Shown: positions 15,686-25,561 of the stretch, one piece after another
Layout of the letters: every line of letters starts with the position of its first letter
How positions within the stretch are numbered: the stretch's first letter is position 1
Source of the DNA: Micromonospora orduensis
Lineage (GTDB): Bacteria; Actinomycetota; Actinomycetes; Mycobacteriales; Micromonosporaceae
Reading direction: 5' to 3'
Assembly: GCF_006228125.1 (NCBI RefSeq)
Contig: NZ_VDFY01000175.1
Span: 1 to 36,070 of the forward strand
DNA: 36,070 bases
Notes under the pieces: generated by a model
What the model was told of the DNA's origin: nothing
Databases searched by the model: none
Seen by the model: the letters and a program-made list of their open reading frames with translations, nothing else
Position numbers and translations under genes: made by a program

Positions 15686-17565
15686 CGGTCCACCTCGATC
15701 TCCAGGCCCGACGGGAGCGGTGCGACCTCGTCGTCGTACGTGCGTTCCTGCGCGCGGTCCACCTCCGCCTGTTCGTAGGCGGTGACCAGGTCGGCGTAGC
15801 CGGGCACGGTGGCCAGCAGCTCGGTGTGCGTTCCCCGGGCCACCACCCGCCCCTGCTCGACGTAGATGACCTCGTCGGCAAGCGCGATCGTGGCCCGGCG
15901 GTACGCGACGACCAGGATCGACGCGGCCGGCACGCCCGGTTGGCTCGCCGACGAGCGCAGCCCGGCGAGGATGGCCGCCTCCACCCGGGGGTCGACCGCG
16001 CTCGTCGCGTCGTCGAGCACCAGCAGTCGCGGTCGGCCGGCCAGCGCGCGGGCCAGGGTGAGCCGCTGGCGCTGGCCGCCGGAGAGCGAGGTGCCCCGTT
16101 CGCCGACCATGGTGTCCAGTCCGTCGGGCAGGGCCGCGACGAACCCGTCCGCCTCGGCCAGCCGCAGCGCCGCCCAGACGTCCTCGTCGTCGACGCCGGG
16201 CCGGTCCAGGGCGATGTTGGCGCGGACCGTGTCGTCGAAGATGAACGGCACCTGCGCGACCAGGGCCACCGTGCCGGTCAGCGACGCGACGGTCAGCTCC
16301 CGCACGTCCACCCCGTCCAGCTCGACGGTGCCGGAGTCCGGGTCGACGAGGCGTACCGCCAGCGAGGTGATTGTGGACTTGCCGGCGCCGGTCGGCCCGA
16401 CCAGGGCCACCGTCCGCCCGGCCGGCACGGTGAAGCCGACCTCGCCGAGCACCTGCGCGCCGGGCAGGTGCGCCTCGGCAGGCGGGTACGAGAAGTGCAC
16501 GCCGGTGAAGGTGAGGGTGGCCGGGCCGGAGGTGGCCGGGTCGAGCACCCGCTGCCCGTACGGCATCTCGCCGGTGGCGTCGAGCACGCGGCGCACCCGG
16601 TCCCAGCCGGCGACGCTGCGCGGCAGCTCGGCCAGGACCCAGCCGATGGCCCGCACCGGGAAGGCAAGCACGGTGAAGAGGAAGGCCACGCTGACCAGCT
16701 CGGCGACGCTGATCGCGCCCTGGCGCAGCCGGAACGCCCCGACCACCAGGACGGCGAGGGTGCCGAGGCTGGGCAGCGTCTCCAGCAGCGGGTCGAAGAC
16801 ACCCCGCAGCCGGCCGACCGCGATCAGCGAGTCGCGCAGCTCGCCGGCGCGGCTGGCGAACCGAGCCGTCTCCTGGGCCTCGCGGCCCATCGTCTTGACC
16901 ACCAGGGCGCCGTCGAAGCTCTCGTGGGCGATGCCGCTGACCTCGGCGCGCAGCCTCTGCGCCCGGGCCTGCCGGGGCGCCATCCGGCGGGAGTAGACGA
17001 CGTTGAGCGCGAACAGGGCCGGGAACACCGCGAGGCCGACCAGGGCGAGGGCCCAGTCGGTGGCGAACAGCGAGGCGATCGCGCCGACCAGCATGACCAG
17101 CGTGCCGACGGCGAACGGCAGCGGCGCGATCGGATACCACGCCGCCTCGACGTCGGAGTTGGCGTTGGACAGCAGCGTGCCTGTGGAGTTGCGCTGATGC
17201 CAGGCCACCGGCAGGTCCAGGTAGCGGCGGGTGACCCGGCGGCGGTAGGCCGCCTGGAGGCGGTACTGCATGTAGCCGGCGCCGAGCCGGCGACCGAAGA
17301 TGCCCACCACGCGCAGCACGCTGATCCCGAACAGCGCGGCCGCGGCCAGCGCCAGGGTGCCGACGCCCACCTGGCCGCGGGCGATGGACGGCACCACCAC
17401 CTCGCCGACGACCCCGCCGACGACGTACGCGCTGGCGATGACCATCCCGCCGAACAGCACACTGCCGACCACCGCGACCGCGAAGATCCGTGGCTGTTCC
17501 CGGATCGCCTGCCCGAGGACACGCAGCCCTCGGCCCAGCACGTCCCGACTTGTCCTGCTCGCCAC
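15682..17565 (-). CDS. Heterodimeric ABC exporter, subunit with degenerate catalytic site
   Basis: The 627-residue protein has an N-terminal six-helix export domain and a C-terminal ATPase domain. Walker A is GPTGAGKSTI, the signature is a normal LSGGQRQRL, and Walker B is LLVLDDATSAVDP, where Asp replaces the catalytic Glu. In heterodimeric exporters one of the two ATP sites is degenerate in this way. Here the degenerate site would combine this Asp with the LSVGE signature of the partner. I chose the GTG at 17565. A TTG eight codons earlier (17589) with AGGGAGA upstream is a real alternative, and a GATAAT at 17592-17597 could be the -10. The partner gene follows with a GTGA overlap. Confidence 0.92.
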   Translation of the reverse strand: MASRTSRDVLGRGLRVLGQAIREQPRIFAVAVVGSVLFGGMVIASAYVVGGVVGEVVVPSIARGQVGVGTLALAAAALFGISVLRVVGIFGRRLGAGYMQYRLQAAYRRRVTRRYLDLPVAWHQRNSTGTLLSNANSDVEAAWYPIAPLPFAVGTLVMLVGAIASLFATDWALALVGLAVFPALFALNVVYSRRMAPRQARAQRLRAEVSGIAHESFDGALVVKTMGREAQETARFASRAGELRDSLIAVGRLRGVFDPLLETLPSLGTLAVLVVGAFRLRQGAISVAELVSVAFLFTVLAFPVRAIGWVLAELPRSVAGWDRVRRVLDATGEMPYGQRVLDPATSGPATLTFTGVHFSYPPAEAHLPGAQVLGEVGFTVPAGRTVALVGPTGAGKSTITSLAVRLVDPDSGTVELDGVDVRELTVASLTGTVALVAQVPFIFDDTVRANIALDRPGVDDEDVWAALRLAEADGFVAALPDGLDTMVGERGTSLSGGQRQRLTLARALAGRPRLLVLDDATSAVDPRVEAAILAGLRSSASQPGVPAASILVVAYRRATIALADEVIYVEQGRVVARGTHTELLATVPGYADLVTAYEQAEVDRAQERTYDDEVAPLPSGLEIEVDR

Positions 17566-17723
17566 GCTCTCCCCCGCCGTAAGCCGCAATTATCTCCCTC
17601 ATCCTTACCGCTGTTGGCCAGCACCGCCGACCCGGAGCGGATATGTCGACCATCACGTGCCGGCGGGCGCGGTCGTCGAGGTGTGCCGCCGCCCGCCGGC
17701 GAGCGGCGGCGGGCGGCCGGGCC

Positions 17724-17729
17724 TACGAT
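17724..17729 (+). promoter_or_regulatory. -10 element of the TIGR03085-type gene (leaderless type)
   Basis: TACGAT fits TANNNT and ends 6 nt before the ATG at 17736. No ribosome binding site is present, so the mRNA is probably leaderless. Confidence 0.5.
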
Positions 17730-17735
17730 CGGGCC

Positions 17736-18365
17736 ATGTCGCGGTACGCCCGAGCCGAGCGCCAGGCGCTGGCCGATCTCCTCCTGGCCCTCGGGCCCGA
17801 CGCGCCGACGATCAACGAGGGGTGGGCCACCCGTGATCTCGCCGCGCACCTGGTGCTGCGCGAGCGCCGGCCGGACGCGGCCGGCGGGATCCTGCTGCCG
17901 CCACTGCGCGGGTACGCCGAGCGGGTGCGCCGCGGCCTCGCCGCCCGCCCGTACGACGAACTGGTGGCGCAGGTGCGCCGGCCACCGGTGTGGAGCCCGG
18001 TCAGCAACCCGCTGACCGACGAGCTGGCCAACACCATGGAGTTCTTCATCCACCACGAGGACGTACGGCGGGCCAGCCCCGGCTGGCAGCCCCGCGACCT
18101 GGCGCCCGGCCTCCAGGCCGCCCTGTGGAAGCGAGCCGCCCCGATGGCCCGGCTCGCGCTGCGCCGCTTCCCGGCGGACCTGTACGTGCAGGCGCCCGGG
18201 CACGGGGAGATCTCCGTCGGCCGTGGCGGCGATCGGCTGCGGCTGGTCGGGGCGCCTGCCGAACTGGCCCTGTTCCTCTCCGGCCGGCAGCGGGTGTCGA
18301 GGGTCCAGCTGGACGGCCCGCCCGAGGCCGCCGGCCGGCTGCGGACCGCTGGCCTGGGCATGTGA
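17736..18365 (+). CDS. TIGR03085-type protein (DinB/mycothiol-dependent isomerase-like)
   Basis: The 209-residue protein opens with MSRYARAERQALADLLLALG and contains EGWATRDLAAHLVLRERRPDA. These features are typical of the actinobacterial TIGR03085 family, related to mycothiol-dependent maleylpyruvate isomerases and DinB-like four-helix bundles. Histidines in AAHLVLRE and in EFFIHHEDVRR are placed like the metal ligands of that superfamily. The biochemical role of the family is not established, and thiol-dependent detoxification is a reasonable guess only. The ATG at 17736 is set by the -10 element and the family N-terminus. It is divergent from the ABC exporter genes. Confidence 0.8.
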   Translation: MSRYARAERQALADLLLALGPDAPTINEGWATRDLAAHLVLRERRPDAAGGILLPPLRGYAERVRRGLAARPYDELVAQVRRPPVWSPVSNPLTDELANTMEFFIHHEDVRRASPGWQPRDLAPGLQAALWKRAAPMARLALRRFPADLYVQAPGHGEISVGRGGDRLRLVGAPAELALFLSGRQRVSRVQLDGPPEAAGRLRTAGLGM

Positions 18366-18394
18366 CGCTCTGAGCATAATCGGTCGCTGCTCCA

Positions 18395-18412
18395 GTGTGG
18401 AGCTTCCCACAC
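18395..18412. promoter_or_regulatory. Inverted repeat upstream of the terpene synthase gene
   Basis: GTGTGGAGCTTCCCACAC has perfect 6-bp arms around a 6-nt centre. It lies 95 bp before the terpene synthase start and 30 bp after the preceding stop codon. A CATAAT at 18374-18379 lies just upstream. It may be a regulator site or a weak terminator, and I cannot choose between them. Confidence 0.35.
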
Positions 18413-18507
18413 CCAGCGAAGCACGCTGATGCCTTCTCCCGTACGCTTCATCGCGCCGCTCTGCGCCGGGCGGCCCGAAGTGGGGGCGCACTGTGCGGAG
18501 TTTCGCG

Positions 18508-19440
18508 ATGTCGGCACTGCGGGAGCCCCCGTTCGCCGCGGGGCGCCACGGCGCCACGGAACAGGTTGCGGTCGAGAGCGCCGAATGGGCGCACGCCTTC
18601 GGCTTGGTCAATTCCGGCCATCGTGTGCGCCGGCTGCAACGGGCCGACGCCGCGGGGCTGGCCGGCCGCGCCTGCCCGGACGGGTCGGTGGACGGCCTGC
18701 GGCTGCTCACCGACCTGATCAGCTGGCTCTTCGTCATGGACGACGCCTGCGACGAGGACGGCCTGGGCAGCGACCCGGCCCGGCTCGGGCCGGCGATCAG
18801 CACCCTGCTCGACGTGCTGGACCACTTCGGCGACTCGGATGTCGTACCGCCCGCCGTCGGGCCGCTCGGTGACGCGCTGCACGACCTGTGCCGCCGCATC
18901 CGCCCCTACGACCGCCCGGCACTGCTGCTGCGGTTCGTCAGCCAGCTCCGGGAGTACCTGCTGGCGCTGCTCTGGGAGGCGACCAACCGGGAGCGCCGGC
19001 GCGTGCCCGAGGTGGCGGAGTACGTCCAACTACGCCGGCACATCGGCGGCGTGCACCCCTGCCTCACCCTGACCGACCTGGCGTCGGCGCAGCCGCCCGG
19101 GCCGGACCGGCGCGCCGATCCGGCGTTCGTCGCCCTGGACCTGCTGGCCGTGGACCTGGTCTGCTGGTGCAACGACCTCTTCTCGTACGGCAAGGAGAGC
19201 CAGGCGGACCCGGACGCGCAGAACCTGGTGACGGTGATCGCCCAGGGGAGCGGTTCGGACGAGGCGGACGCGTTGCGGGCGGCGGCGGACCGGTTCAACC
19301 AGGGGCTCGCGGCGTACCTGACGGCGGAGGAGGCGCTGCTGGCCAGCGGTGACGACGGCGTCCGGCCGGCCGTGGCTACCCGCCGGAACTGGATCCGCGC
19401 CACCTACGACTGGTCGGTCGCGGCCGCCCGGTACGCCTGA
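18508..19440 (+). CDS. Class I terpene synthase (bacterial sesquiterpene-type cyclase)
   Basis: This 310-residue enzyme ionises an isoprenyl diphosphate with Mg2+ and cyclises the carbocation. All class I landmarks are present. The Asp-rich motif is DDACDED (residues 78-84). The NSE triad is complete, NDLFSYGKE (222-230). The diphosphate-sensing Arg (R176) lies 46 residues before it, and the terminal Arg-Tyr pair is at 308-309. Length fits a single-domain mono- or sesquiterpene cyclase. The product cannot be predicted. The ATG at 18508 has GGAG 8 nt upstream, better than the GTG at 18493. No P450, methyltransferase or prenyl diphosphate synthase is adjacent, so it is an orphan cyclase in this window. 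Confidence 0.93.
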   Translation: MSALREPPFAAGRHGATEQVAVESAEWAHAFGLVNSGHRVRRLQRADAAGLAGRACPDGSVDGLRLLTDLISWLFVMDDACDEDGLGSDPARLGPAISTLLDVLDHFGDSDVVPPAVGPLGDALHDLCRRIRPYDRPALLLRFVSQLREYLLALLWEATNRERRRVPEVAEYVQLRRHIGGVHPCLTLTDLASAQPPGPDRRADPAFVALDLLAVDLVCWCNDLFSYGKESQADPDAQNLVTVIAQGSGSDEADALRAAADRFNQGLAAYLTAEEALLASGDDGVRPAVATRRNWIRATYDWSVAAARYA

Positions 19441-19579
19441 TCCGGCCGCACCGGTCGGTGTTCGGGGACGCCCGAACGATCACCAGGGCTAGCCGATGCC
19501 CGGTGACAGGCAATACTCTTCGGTAACCACATACGACGTGACCCCCGTCACGCCACCACCCTCGAAGGCGGCTACAGCG

Positions 19580-21406
<1,827 letters not shown>

Positions 21407-21412
21407 CCCACC

Positions 21413-21453
21413 GAGGGTCCCGTGTCCGGCTCCCCGCCGGACACGGGGCCCTC
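21413..21453. terminator. 18-bp hairpin terminator between convergent genes
   Basis: The arms 21413-21430 and 21436-21453 pair over 18 bp (one U-G wobble on the plus strand) around a TCCCC loop. It begins 6 bp after the acyl-CoA ligase stop codon and overlaps the stop codon of the LtrA-family gene on the other strand. It probably serves both transcripts. Confidence 0.78.
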
Positions 21454-22756
21454 ACAGGTGGTGGCCCCGCCACCTCGTCTGTTCCTCCTCCACGGCGAGC
21501 TGCTCGTCCAGCGCCGTCTGCCGGACCCCCCGCCGGCGTCGGGTGTCGACAATCGTCTGCGCGCCCACGGCCAGCGCCGCGGCGAGGGCCAGCAGTGCCA
21601 ACGCGAACAGCTCGGGCAACGCGCCGGCCACCGGCACCAGCGCGAGCAGCAGCACGATCCCGCCGATCGTGGGCCAGCGGGGGGCGGCAAGCAGCCACCG
21701 GCCCAGCACGATGAGCGCAAGCAGGTAGAGCGCGACCCCGCCGTAGAGCGCCAGCAGGTCGAAGCCCGGTAGCGGAACACCCCAGGTTGGCGTGTGGGGG
21801 TCGGCGCCCTCGTGGATGAGCCCCTTGAGGCCGAGCGCGAACAGGATGACGCCGATGATGACCGGCAGGTGCAGGTAGGTGTAGGCGTCCCGGGCCAGGG
21901 CGGCGCGGGCGTCCGGGTCGCGGGTGCGGTGCAGGGCCTGTTCCATGCCGAGTGCCAACGTGTCGAAGTACGCCCACCACAGCGACGCGGCCACCGCGAC
22001 GCCGAGCACCGCGGCGATCAGCACCGGCCAGGTCAGCGGCAGAACGACGCTGCCGCCGGGAGCGAGCCCGAGCGCGATGATGGCCTCGCCGAGGGCGACC
22101 AGGACGATCTGGCCGTGCCGCTCCGCCCAGTGCCCGGCGGAGAGCACCGTCCACCCGGTGCCGCGCAGCGCCAGCCCGGCCCCGTACTCGACGGCCAGGG
22201 CCGCGAGCCAGAGCGCCAGCCGGAACACCCCCTCGGCGGCGCCGTCGAAGAGCCGCTGCGGCACCAGGGCGGCCACGACGATGAGCGACGTGGACAGCGC
22301 CACCGGCAGGGCGAGCATCCGCCAACGTCGACGCACGTCCCGGTCCCGACGGCCGAGCCACAGGAAGATCGACGTCTCGCCGACCCGGACCAGGAAGTAG
22401 CCGGCCGCGAAGACCAGCGGGCCGGGCAGCCCGCCGGGACGGTCGACGAACGCCTTCGGCAGGCTCAGCGCCAGCACGAAGGCGGCGGCCATGGTGACGA
22501 AGCCGACCAGCGGAACGATGCCCTGGTCGGTGCGGATCAGGTTGCCCAGTACGGCGAAACCCGACCAGCACCACCAGAGCAACGCCAGCACCACCAGGCA
22601 CTGGACCAGGCCCCGGACGGTCCGGTCGGCGGCGGTGGCGGTGGTGACGTTCAGAAAGGCGAAGACGAAGATCAGGTCGTAGAAGAGTTCGAGGCGGGTG
22701 GCCCGGGAGCCCGGCGCGCTCCGCTGCACCCCACGCGTCCGCCCACCCTCGCCCAC
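21452..22756 (-). CDS. LtrA-family (low temperature requirement A) membrane protein
   Basis: The 434-residue protein is very hydrophobic, with about ten to twelve membrane segments. It opens with the LtrA-family motif LELFYDLIFVFAFLNVT and has the central signature HWAERHGQIVLVALGEAIIALG. The family is named after a Listeria gene needed for growth in the cold. The molecular function remains unclear. The GTG at 22756 is supported by a CACAAT hexamer (22763-22768) 6 nt upstream, a near match to the leaderless promoters in this window. The gene converges on the acyl-CoA ligase gene and shares its terminator hairpin. Confidence 0.85.
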   Translation of the reverse strand: MGEGGRTRGVQRSAPGSRATRLELFYDLIFVFAFLNVTTATAADRTVRGLVQCLVVLALLWWCWSGFAVLGNLIRTDQGIVPLVGFVTMAAAFVLALSLPKAFVDRPGGLPGPLVFAAGYFLVRVGETSIFLWLGRRDRDVRRRWRMLALPVALSTSLIVVAALVPQRLFDGAAEGVFRLALWLAALAVEYGAGLALRGTGWTVLSAGHWAERHGQIVLVALGEAIIALGLAPGGSVVLPLTWPVLIAAVLGVAVAASLWWAYFDTLALGMEQALHRTRDPDARAALARDAYTYLHLPVIIGVILFALGLKGLIHEGADPHTPTWGVPLPGFDLLALYGGVALYLLALIVLGRWLLAAPRWPTIGGIVLLLALVPVAGALPELFALALLALAAALAVGAQTIVDTRRRRGVRQTALDEQLAVEEEQTRWRGHHL

Positions 22757-22819
22757 CAGGGGATTGTGGCAGTCGCCAGCGGGTCGAAGGCGCGTTCCCG
22801 CCAGACGGGTCGACCGGGC

Positions 22820-24277
22820 TCAGGCGATGACTGCCGGCTCCCGCCACCGCTGCCGGCCGGTCCGGTCCAGGTCGTAGCGGACCCCGGCGATCCGCTCGAC
22901 CGCCTCCACCAGGTCGGCGGCGGGCAGGGTGAACGGCAGCCGCAGGAACCGCTCCAGGGTGCCGTCGAGGCCGAACCGGGGGCCGGGGGCGAGCCGGACG
23001 CCGACCTCCTCGGCGGCCCGGGCCAGCGCGCTGGAGACCGGGCCGTCCAGCTCGGCCCAGAGTGTCACGCCGCCCCGCGGCGGGGTGACGCGCCAGTCCG
23101 GCAGGCGGTGCGCCAGCGCGCCGAGCAGGGCATCGCGCTGCGCGGCGAGTTGGACCCGCCGGTCGCCGACGATGGCCGGCGCGTCGGCGAGCAGGTGCAC
23201 CGCGACAAGCTGGTCCAGCACCGGGCTGGCCATGTCCACACCGACCCGGACGGCGGCCAGTCGCTGCACCTGCGGCGCGGAGGCGCGGACCCAGCCGATC
23301 CGCAGGCCACCCCAGTACGGCTTGCTCATCCCGCCGATGCTCACGACCCGGGAGTGCCGATCGTAGGTGGCCATCGGCGGCGGCAGTTCGGTGCCGTCCA
23401 GCGGCAGGTCCACGAAGGATTCGTCGACGACGAGGTCGGTGCCGGCGGCGTGGGCGGCGGCCACCACCCGCTCACGCAGCGGGGCCGGCATCAGATGCCC
23501 GGTCGGGTTCTGGAACTCCGGGATCAGGTAGGCCAGCCGGGGTCGGGTCTGCCGGAGACTGCCCAGCAGCAGGTCGGCGTCCCAGCCACCGGTGTCGGCC
23601 GCCAGGCCGTGGGTGGTGATCCGGGCCCGGCGGCCGGCCAGCGCGGCGAGCGCGTTGGGGTAGGTGGGTGACTCGACCAGCACGCTGCCGCCGGGCGCGA
23701 GGGCGAGACGCAGCACCAGGTCGAGTGCGTGCTGGGTGCCGCTGGTCACCATGATCTGGTCGGCCGAGGTTGGCAGCCCCCGTGCCGTGTACCCGTCGGC
23801 CACCGCCTCGCGCAGCTCGATGATGCCGGTCGGGTGGTAACCCGCGCCGCCCACGTACCGCGGCAGGTCCTCGGCGGCGGCCCGGGCCGCCGTGAGCAGC
23901 TGCGGTGGCGCGGACAGCGCGGCGACGCCGAGGTCGATCATCTCCCGGTCGTCCAGCGGGGTCCACAGGCCGGTGCTGGCGACCCGGTGGTTGCCGGGCA
24001 GCATGGTCCAGCTGCCGGCGCCCCGGCGGCTGGCCAGGTGCCCGGTCTCGCGCAGCTGCCGGTACGCGGCGGTGACCGTGGTCCGGCTGATCCGCAGCGC
24101 CTCGGCCAGCTCCCGTTCGGCCGGCAGGCGTACGCCCAGCGGCAACCGGCCGTCGGCGAGCAGGCCCCGCACGGCGCCGGCGAGGGCGGCGTAGTCCGGG
24201 CTGCGCCGCCGACCCGGCAGGGCGTGCCACTGTCCGAGCAGACGAGCCAATTGGACGCCGCGCACCTGACCGGTCAT
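22820..24277 (-). CDS. MocR-type (GntR/aminotransferase fusion) transcriptional regulator
   Basis: The 485-residue regulator joins an N-terminal GntR winged helix to a fold-type I aminotransferase domain. The winged helix (about residues 25-95) includes LPAERELAEALRISRTTVTAAYRQLRETG. The aminotransferase domain has ADQIMVTSGTQHALDLVLRL, the substrate-phosphate region FQNPTGH, and the PLP lysine in SIGGMSKPYWGGLRIGWVR. MocR proteins sense PLP or an amino compound bound to it. The ATG at 24277 has GAGGAG 6 nt upstream. The long open frame before it is antisense to the next gene. It is divergent from a YczE membrane protein, the known pairing of the YczR subgroup, so it probably controls that gene and perhaps itself. 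Confidence 0.92.
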   Translation of the reverse strand: MTGQVRGVQLARLLGQWHALPGRRRSPDYAALAGAVRGLLADGRLPLGVRLPAERELAEALRISRTTVTAAYRQLRETGHLASRRGAGSWTMLPGNHRVASTGLWTPLDDREMIDLGVAALSAPPQLLTAARAAAEDLPRYVGGAGYHPTGIIELREAVADGYTARGLPTSADQIMVTSGTQHALDLVLRLALAPGGSVLVESPTYPNALAALAGRRARITTHGLAADTGGWDADLLLGSLRQTRPRLAYLIPEFQNPTGHLMPAPLRERVVAAAHAAGTDLVVDESFVDLPLDGTELPPPMATYDRHSRVVSIGGMSKPYWGGLRIGWVRASAPQVQRLAAVRVGVDMASPVLDQLVAVHLLADAPAIVGDRRVQLAAQRDALLGALAHRLPDWRVTPPRGGVTLWAELDGPVSSALARAAEEVGVRLAPGPRFGLDGTLERFLRLPFTLPAADLVEAVERIAGVRYDLDRTGRQRWREPAVIA

Positions 24278-24352
24278 GGGCCACTCCTCGGACATTGGCT
24301 TCTTCCCCCGGGAGGATTGGCCCCTAGGGTGGCATGCATGGCACTGATTGGC
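24250..24352. repeat. Repeated ATTGG motifs in the MocR/yczE promoter region
   Basis: ATTGG occurs at 24250, 24294, 24316 and 24347, and the last three read ATTGGC. The first three are 44 and 22 bp apart, that is, multiples of two helical turns. The set spans the start of the MocR gene and the promoter and start of the YczE gene. MocR regulators are known to bind direct repeats, so these are candidate operators. Confidence 0.45.
24325..24330 (+). promoter_or_regulatory. -10 element of the yczE-like gene (leaderless type)
   Basis: TAGGGT fits TANNNT and ends 7 nt before the ATG at 24338. It sits next to the ATTGGC repeat at 24316, so a regulator bound there would touch RNA polymerase. Confidence 0.45.
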
Positions 24353-24988
24353 AATCTGCGGCACCGGCCCGCGCGGCGGCTGAGCCAGCTCTACGTCGGG
24401 CTGGTCCTCTACGGCGTCAGCATGGCCCTGATGGTCCGCTCCGATCTGGGCCTCGACCCGTGGGACGTCTTCCACCAGGGCCTGGCCGAGCGGACCGGGC
24501 TCTCCTTCGGCACCGTCACCATCGGCGTCGGCGCGCTCGTGCTGCTGCTCTGGATCCCGCTGCGGCAACGCCCCGGGCTCGGCACGGTCAGCAACGTGGT
24601 CGTCATCGGCCTGGTGGTGGACGCCACGCTGGCCCTGCTTCCGGCCGGCGGCCCGCTCGGCGTGCGCATCGCGCTGCTGGTCACCGGGATCGTCGTCAAC
24701 GGCGCCGCCACCGGTCTCTACCTCGGCGCCCAGCTCGGTCCCGGCCCCCGCGACGGCCTGATGACCGGCTTCGTGGCCCGCCGGCCCGGCTGGTCGGTCC
24801 GGCTGGTGCGTACGGTCATCGAGGTCACCGTGCTGGCGCTGGGCTGGCTGCTCGGTGGCACGGTCGGCGTGGGCACCGTCGCGTACGCGCTGGCCATCGG
24901 TCCGCTGGCGCACCTGTTCATCCCGGTGTTCGCCGTGCCCATGACGGCGAGCGCCGCACCCGAGCCGGAGGCCGCTCCCGTCGGCTGA
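24338..24988 (+). CDS. YczE/YitT-type integral membrane protein
   Basis: This 216-residue protein has about five membrane segments and the conserved N-terminal stretch LYGVSMALMVRSDLGLDPWDVFHQGL. That stretch is followed by LSFGTVTIGVGALVLL, as in the YczE family. Its transport or signalling role is unknown. In many actinobacteria and bacilli it is encoded next to a MocR regulator of the YczR type, as here. The ATG at 24338 is in frame with the family start. An ATG at 24334 is in another frame. The C-terminal tail is Ala/Pro/Glu-rich and probably cytoplasmic. Regulation by the divergent MocR protein is likely, given the repeats in the intergenic DNA. Confidence 0.85.
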   Translation: MALIGNLRHRPARRLSQLYVGLVLYGVSMALMVRSDLGLDPWDVFHQGLAERTGLSFGTVTIGVGALVLLLWIPLRQRPGLGTVSNVVVIGLVVDATLALLPAGGPLGVRIALLVTGIVVNGAATGLYLGAQLGPGPRDGLMTGFVARRPGWSVRLVRTVIEVTVLALGWLLGGTVGVGTVAYALAIGPLAHLFIPVFAVPMTASAAPEPEAAPVG

Positions 24989-25090
24989 GCGTTCACCTAC
25001 CGTCCCCGGGCCGGCACGTCGTGGTGGTGACGAGGGCCCGGATGGCGGGTGGGTGTTCCCTTCCTGGACGCGCGCCGTCATCATCTCTGC

Positions 25091-25555
25091 ATGGGGGAGA
25101 ACGGTTGGCGCTGGACGGACGCCTGGATCTTCGTGTCGCTGGTCATCGCGAGCGGCGCCGGTCGGCATCGCCGATCGGCGACCAGCCGCAGGCCGGAGGG
25201 CGTCCGCCTCACCGATGTGCTCTCCACCGCCGACCATCTCAACCAGGCGATCCCGCAGCGGCACGAGGTGGAGGCTGCGGTTCAGCGTCTGGTCGGCGCC
25301 GGTCTGATCAGCGTGGCCGACGGCTGGTTCCGGATCACCACCGAGGGTGAGCAGCTCTGGCGCAACCGCCCGCGCGCCGGCGTCGCGACGATGGTGGACA
25401 CCGTGCAGGGCGTCCTGAGCCGCCGGCACGCGCCGGGCAGCGCCGACTGGATCCTGGAGGAGGCCGACCACGCGGCGGCCGTCCAGGAGTACGTGGTCCG
25501 CTCGATCCCGACGCCCCGGCGCTCACCGGAGGGGCACTCCGGCGCGCAGCACTGA
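25091..25555 (+). CDS. Small winged-helix-like protein of unknown function
   Basis: I do not recognise a named family for this 154-residue protein. A short hydrophobic N-terminal stretch (WIFVSLVIASGAG) is followed by a basic segment. A region then reads like a compact winged helix: TDVLSTADHLNQAIPQRHEVEAAVQRLVGAGLISVADGWFRITTEGEQLW. This pattern is common in actinobacterial proteins where a DNA-binding-type fold decides between helix and wing. The C-terminal third is variable. The ATG at 25091 has no clear ribosome binding site. The gene stands alone between yczE and hisF and its stop codon is 6 bp from the hisF stop on the other strand. No function can be given. Confidence 0.65.
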   Translation: MGENGWRWTDAWIFVSLVIASGAGRHRRSATSRRPEGVRLTDVLSTADHLNQAIPQRHEVEAAVQRLVGAGLISVADGWFRITTEGEQLWRNRPRAGVATMVDTVQGVLSRRHAPGSADWILEEADHAAAVQEYVVRSIPTPRRSPEGHSGAQH

Positions 25556-25561
25556 CCCTGC

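Noticed and set aside
13904..17656. A single 1250-residue ABC protein
   Set aside because: Only the C-terminal 593 residues are real. The N-terminal part is an out-of-frame reading of the upstream ABC subunit, which is itself a complete gene. The second subunit starts at a GTG that overlaps the first stop codon.
15607..18015. 802-codon open frame on the plus strand
   Set aside because: It is antisense to the ABC exporter gene and lacks any recognisable domain. The real genes there have complete motif sets.
22820..25471. 883-residue version of the MocR regulator
   Set aside because: The extra N-terminal part is antisense to the yczE-like gene. The GntR domain begins right after an ATG with a good ribosome binding site at 24277.
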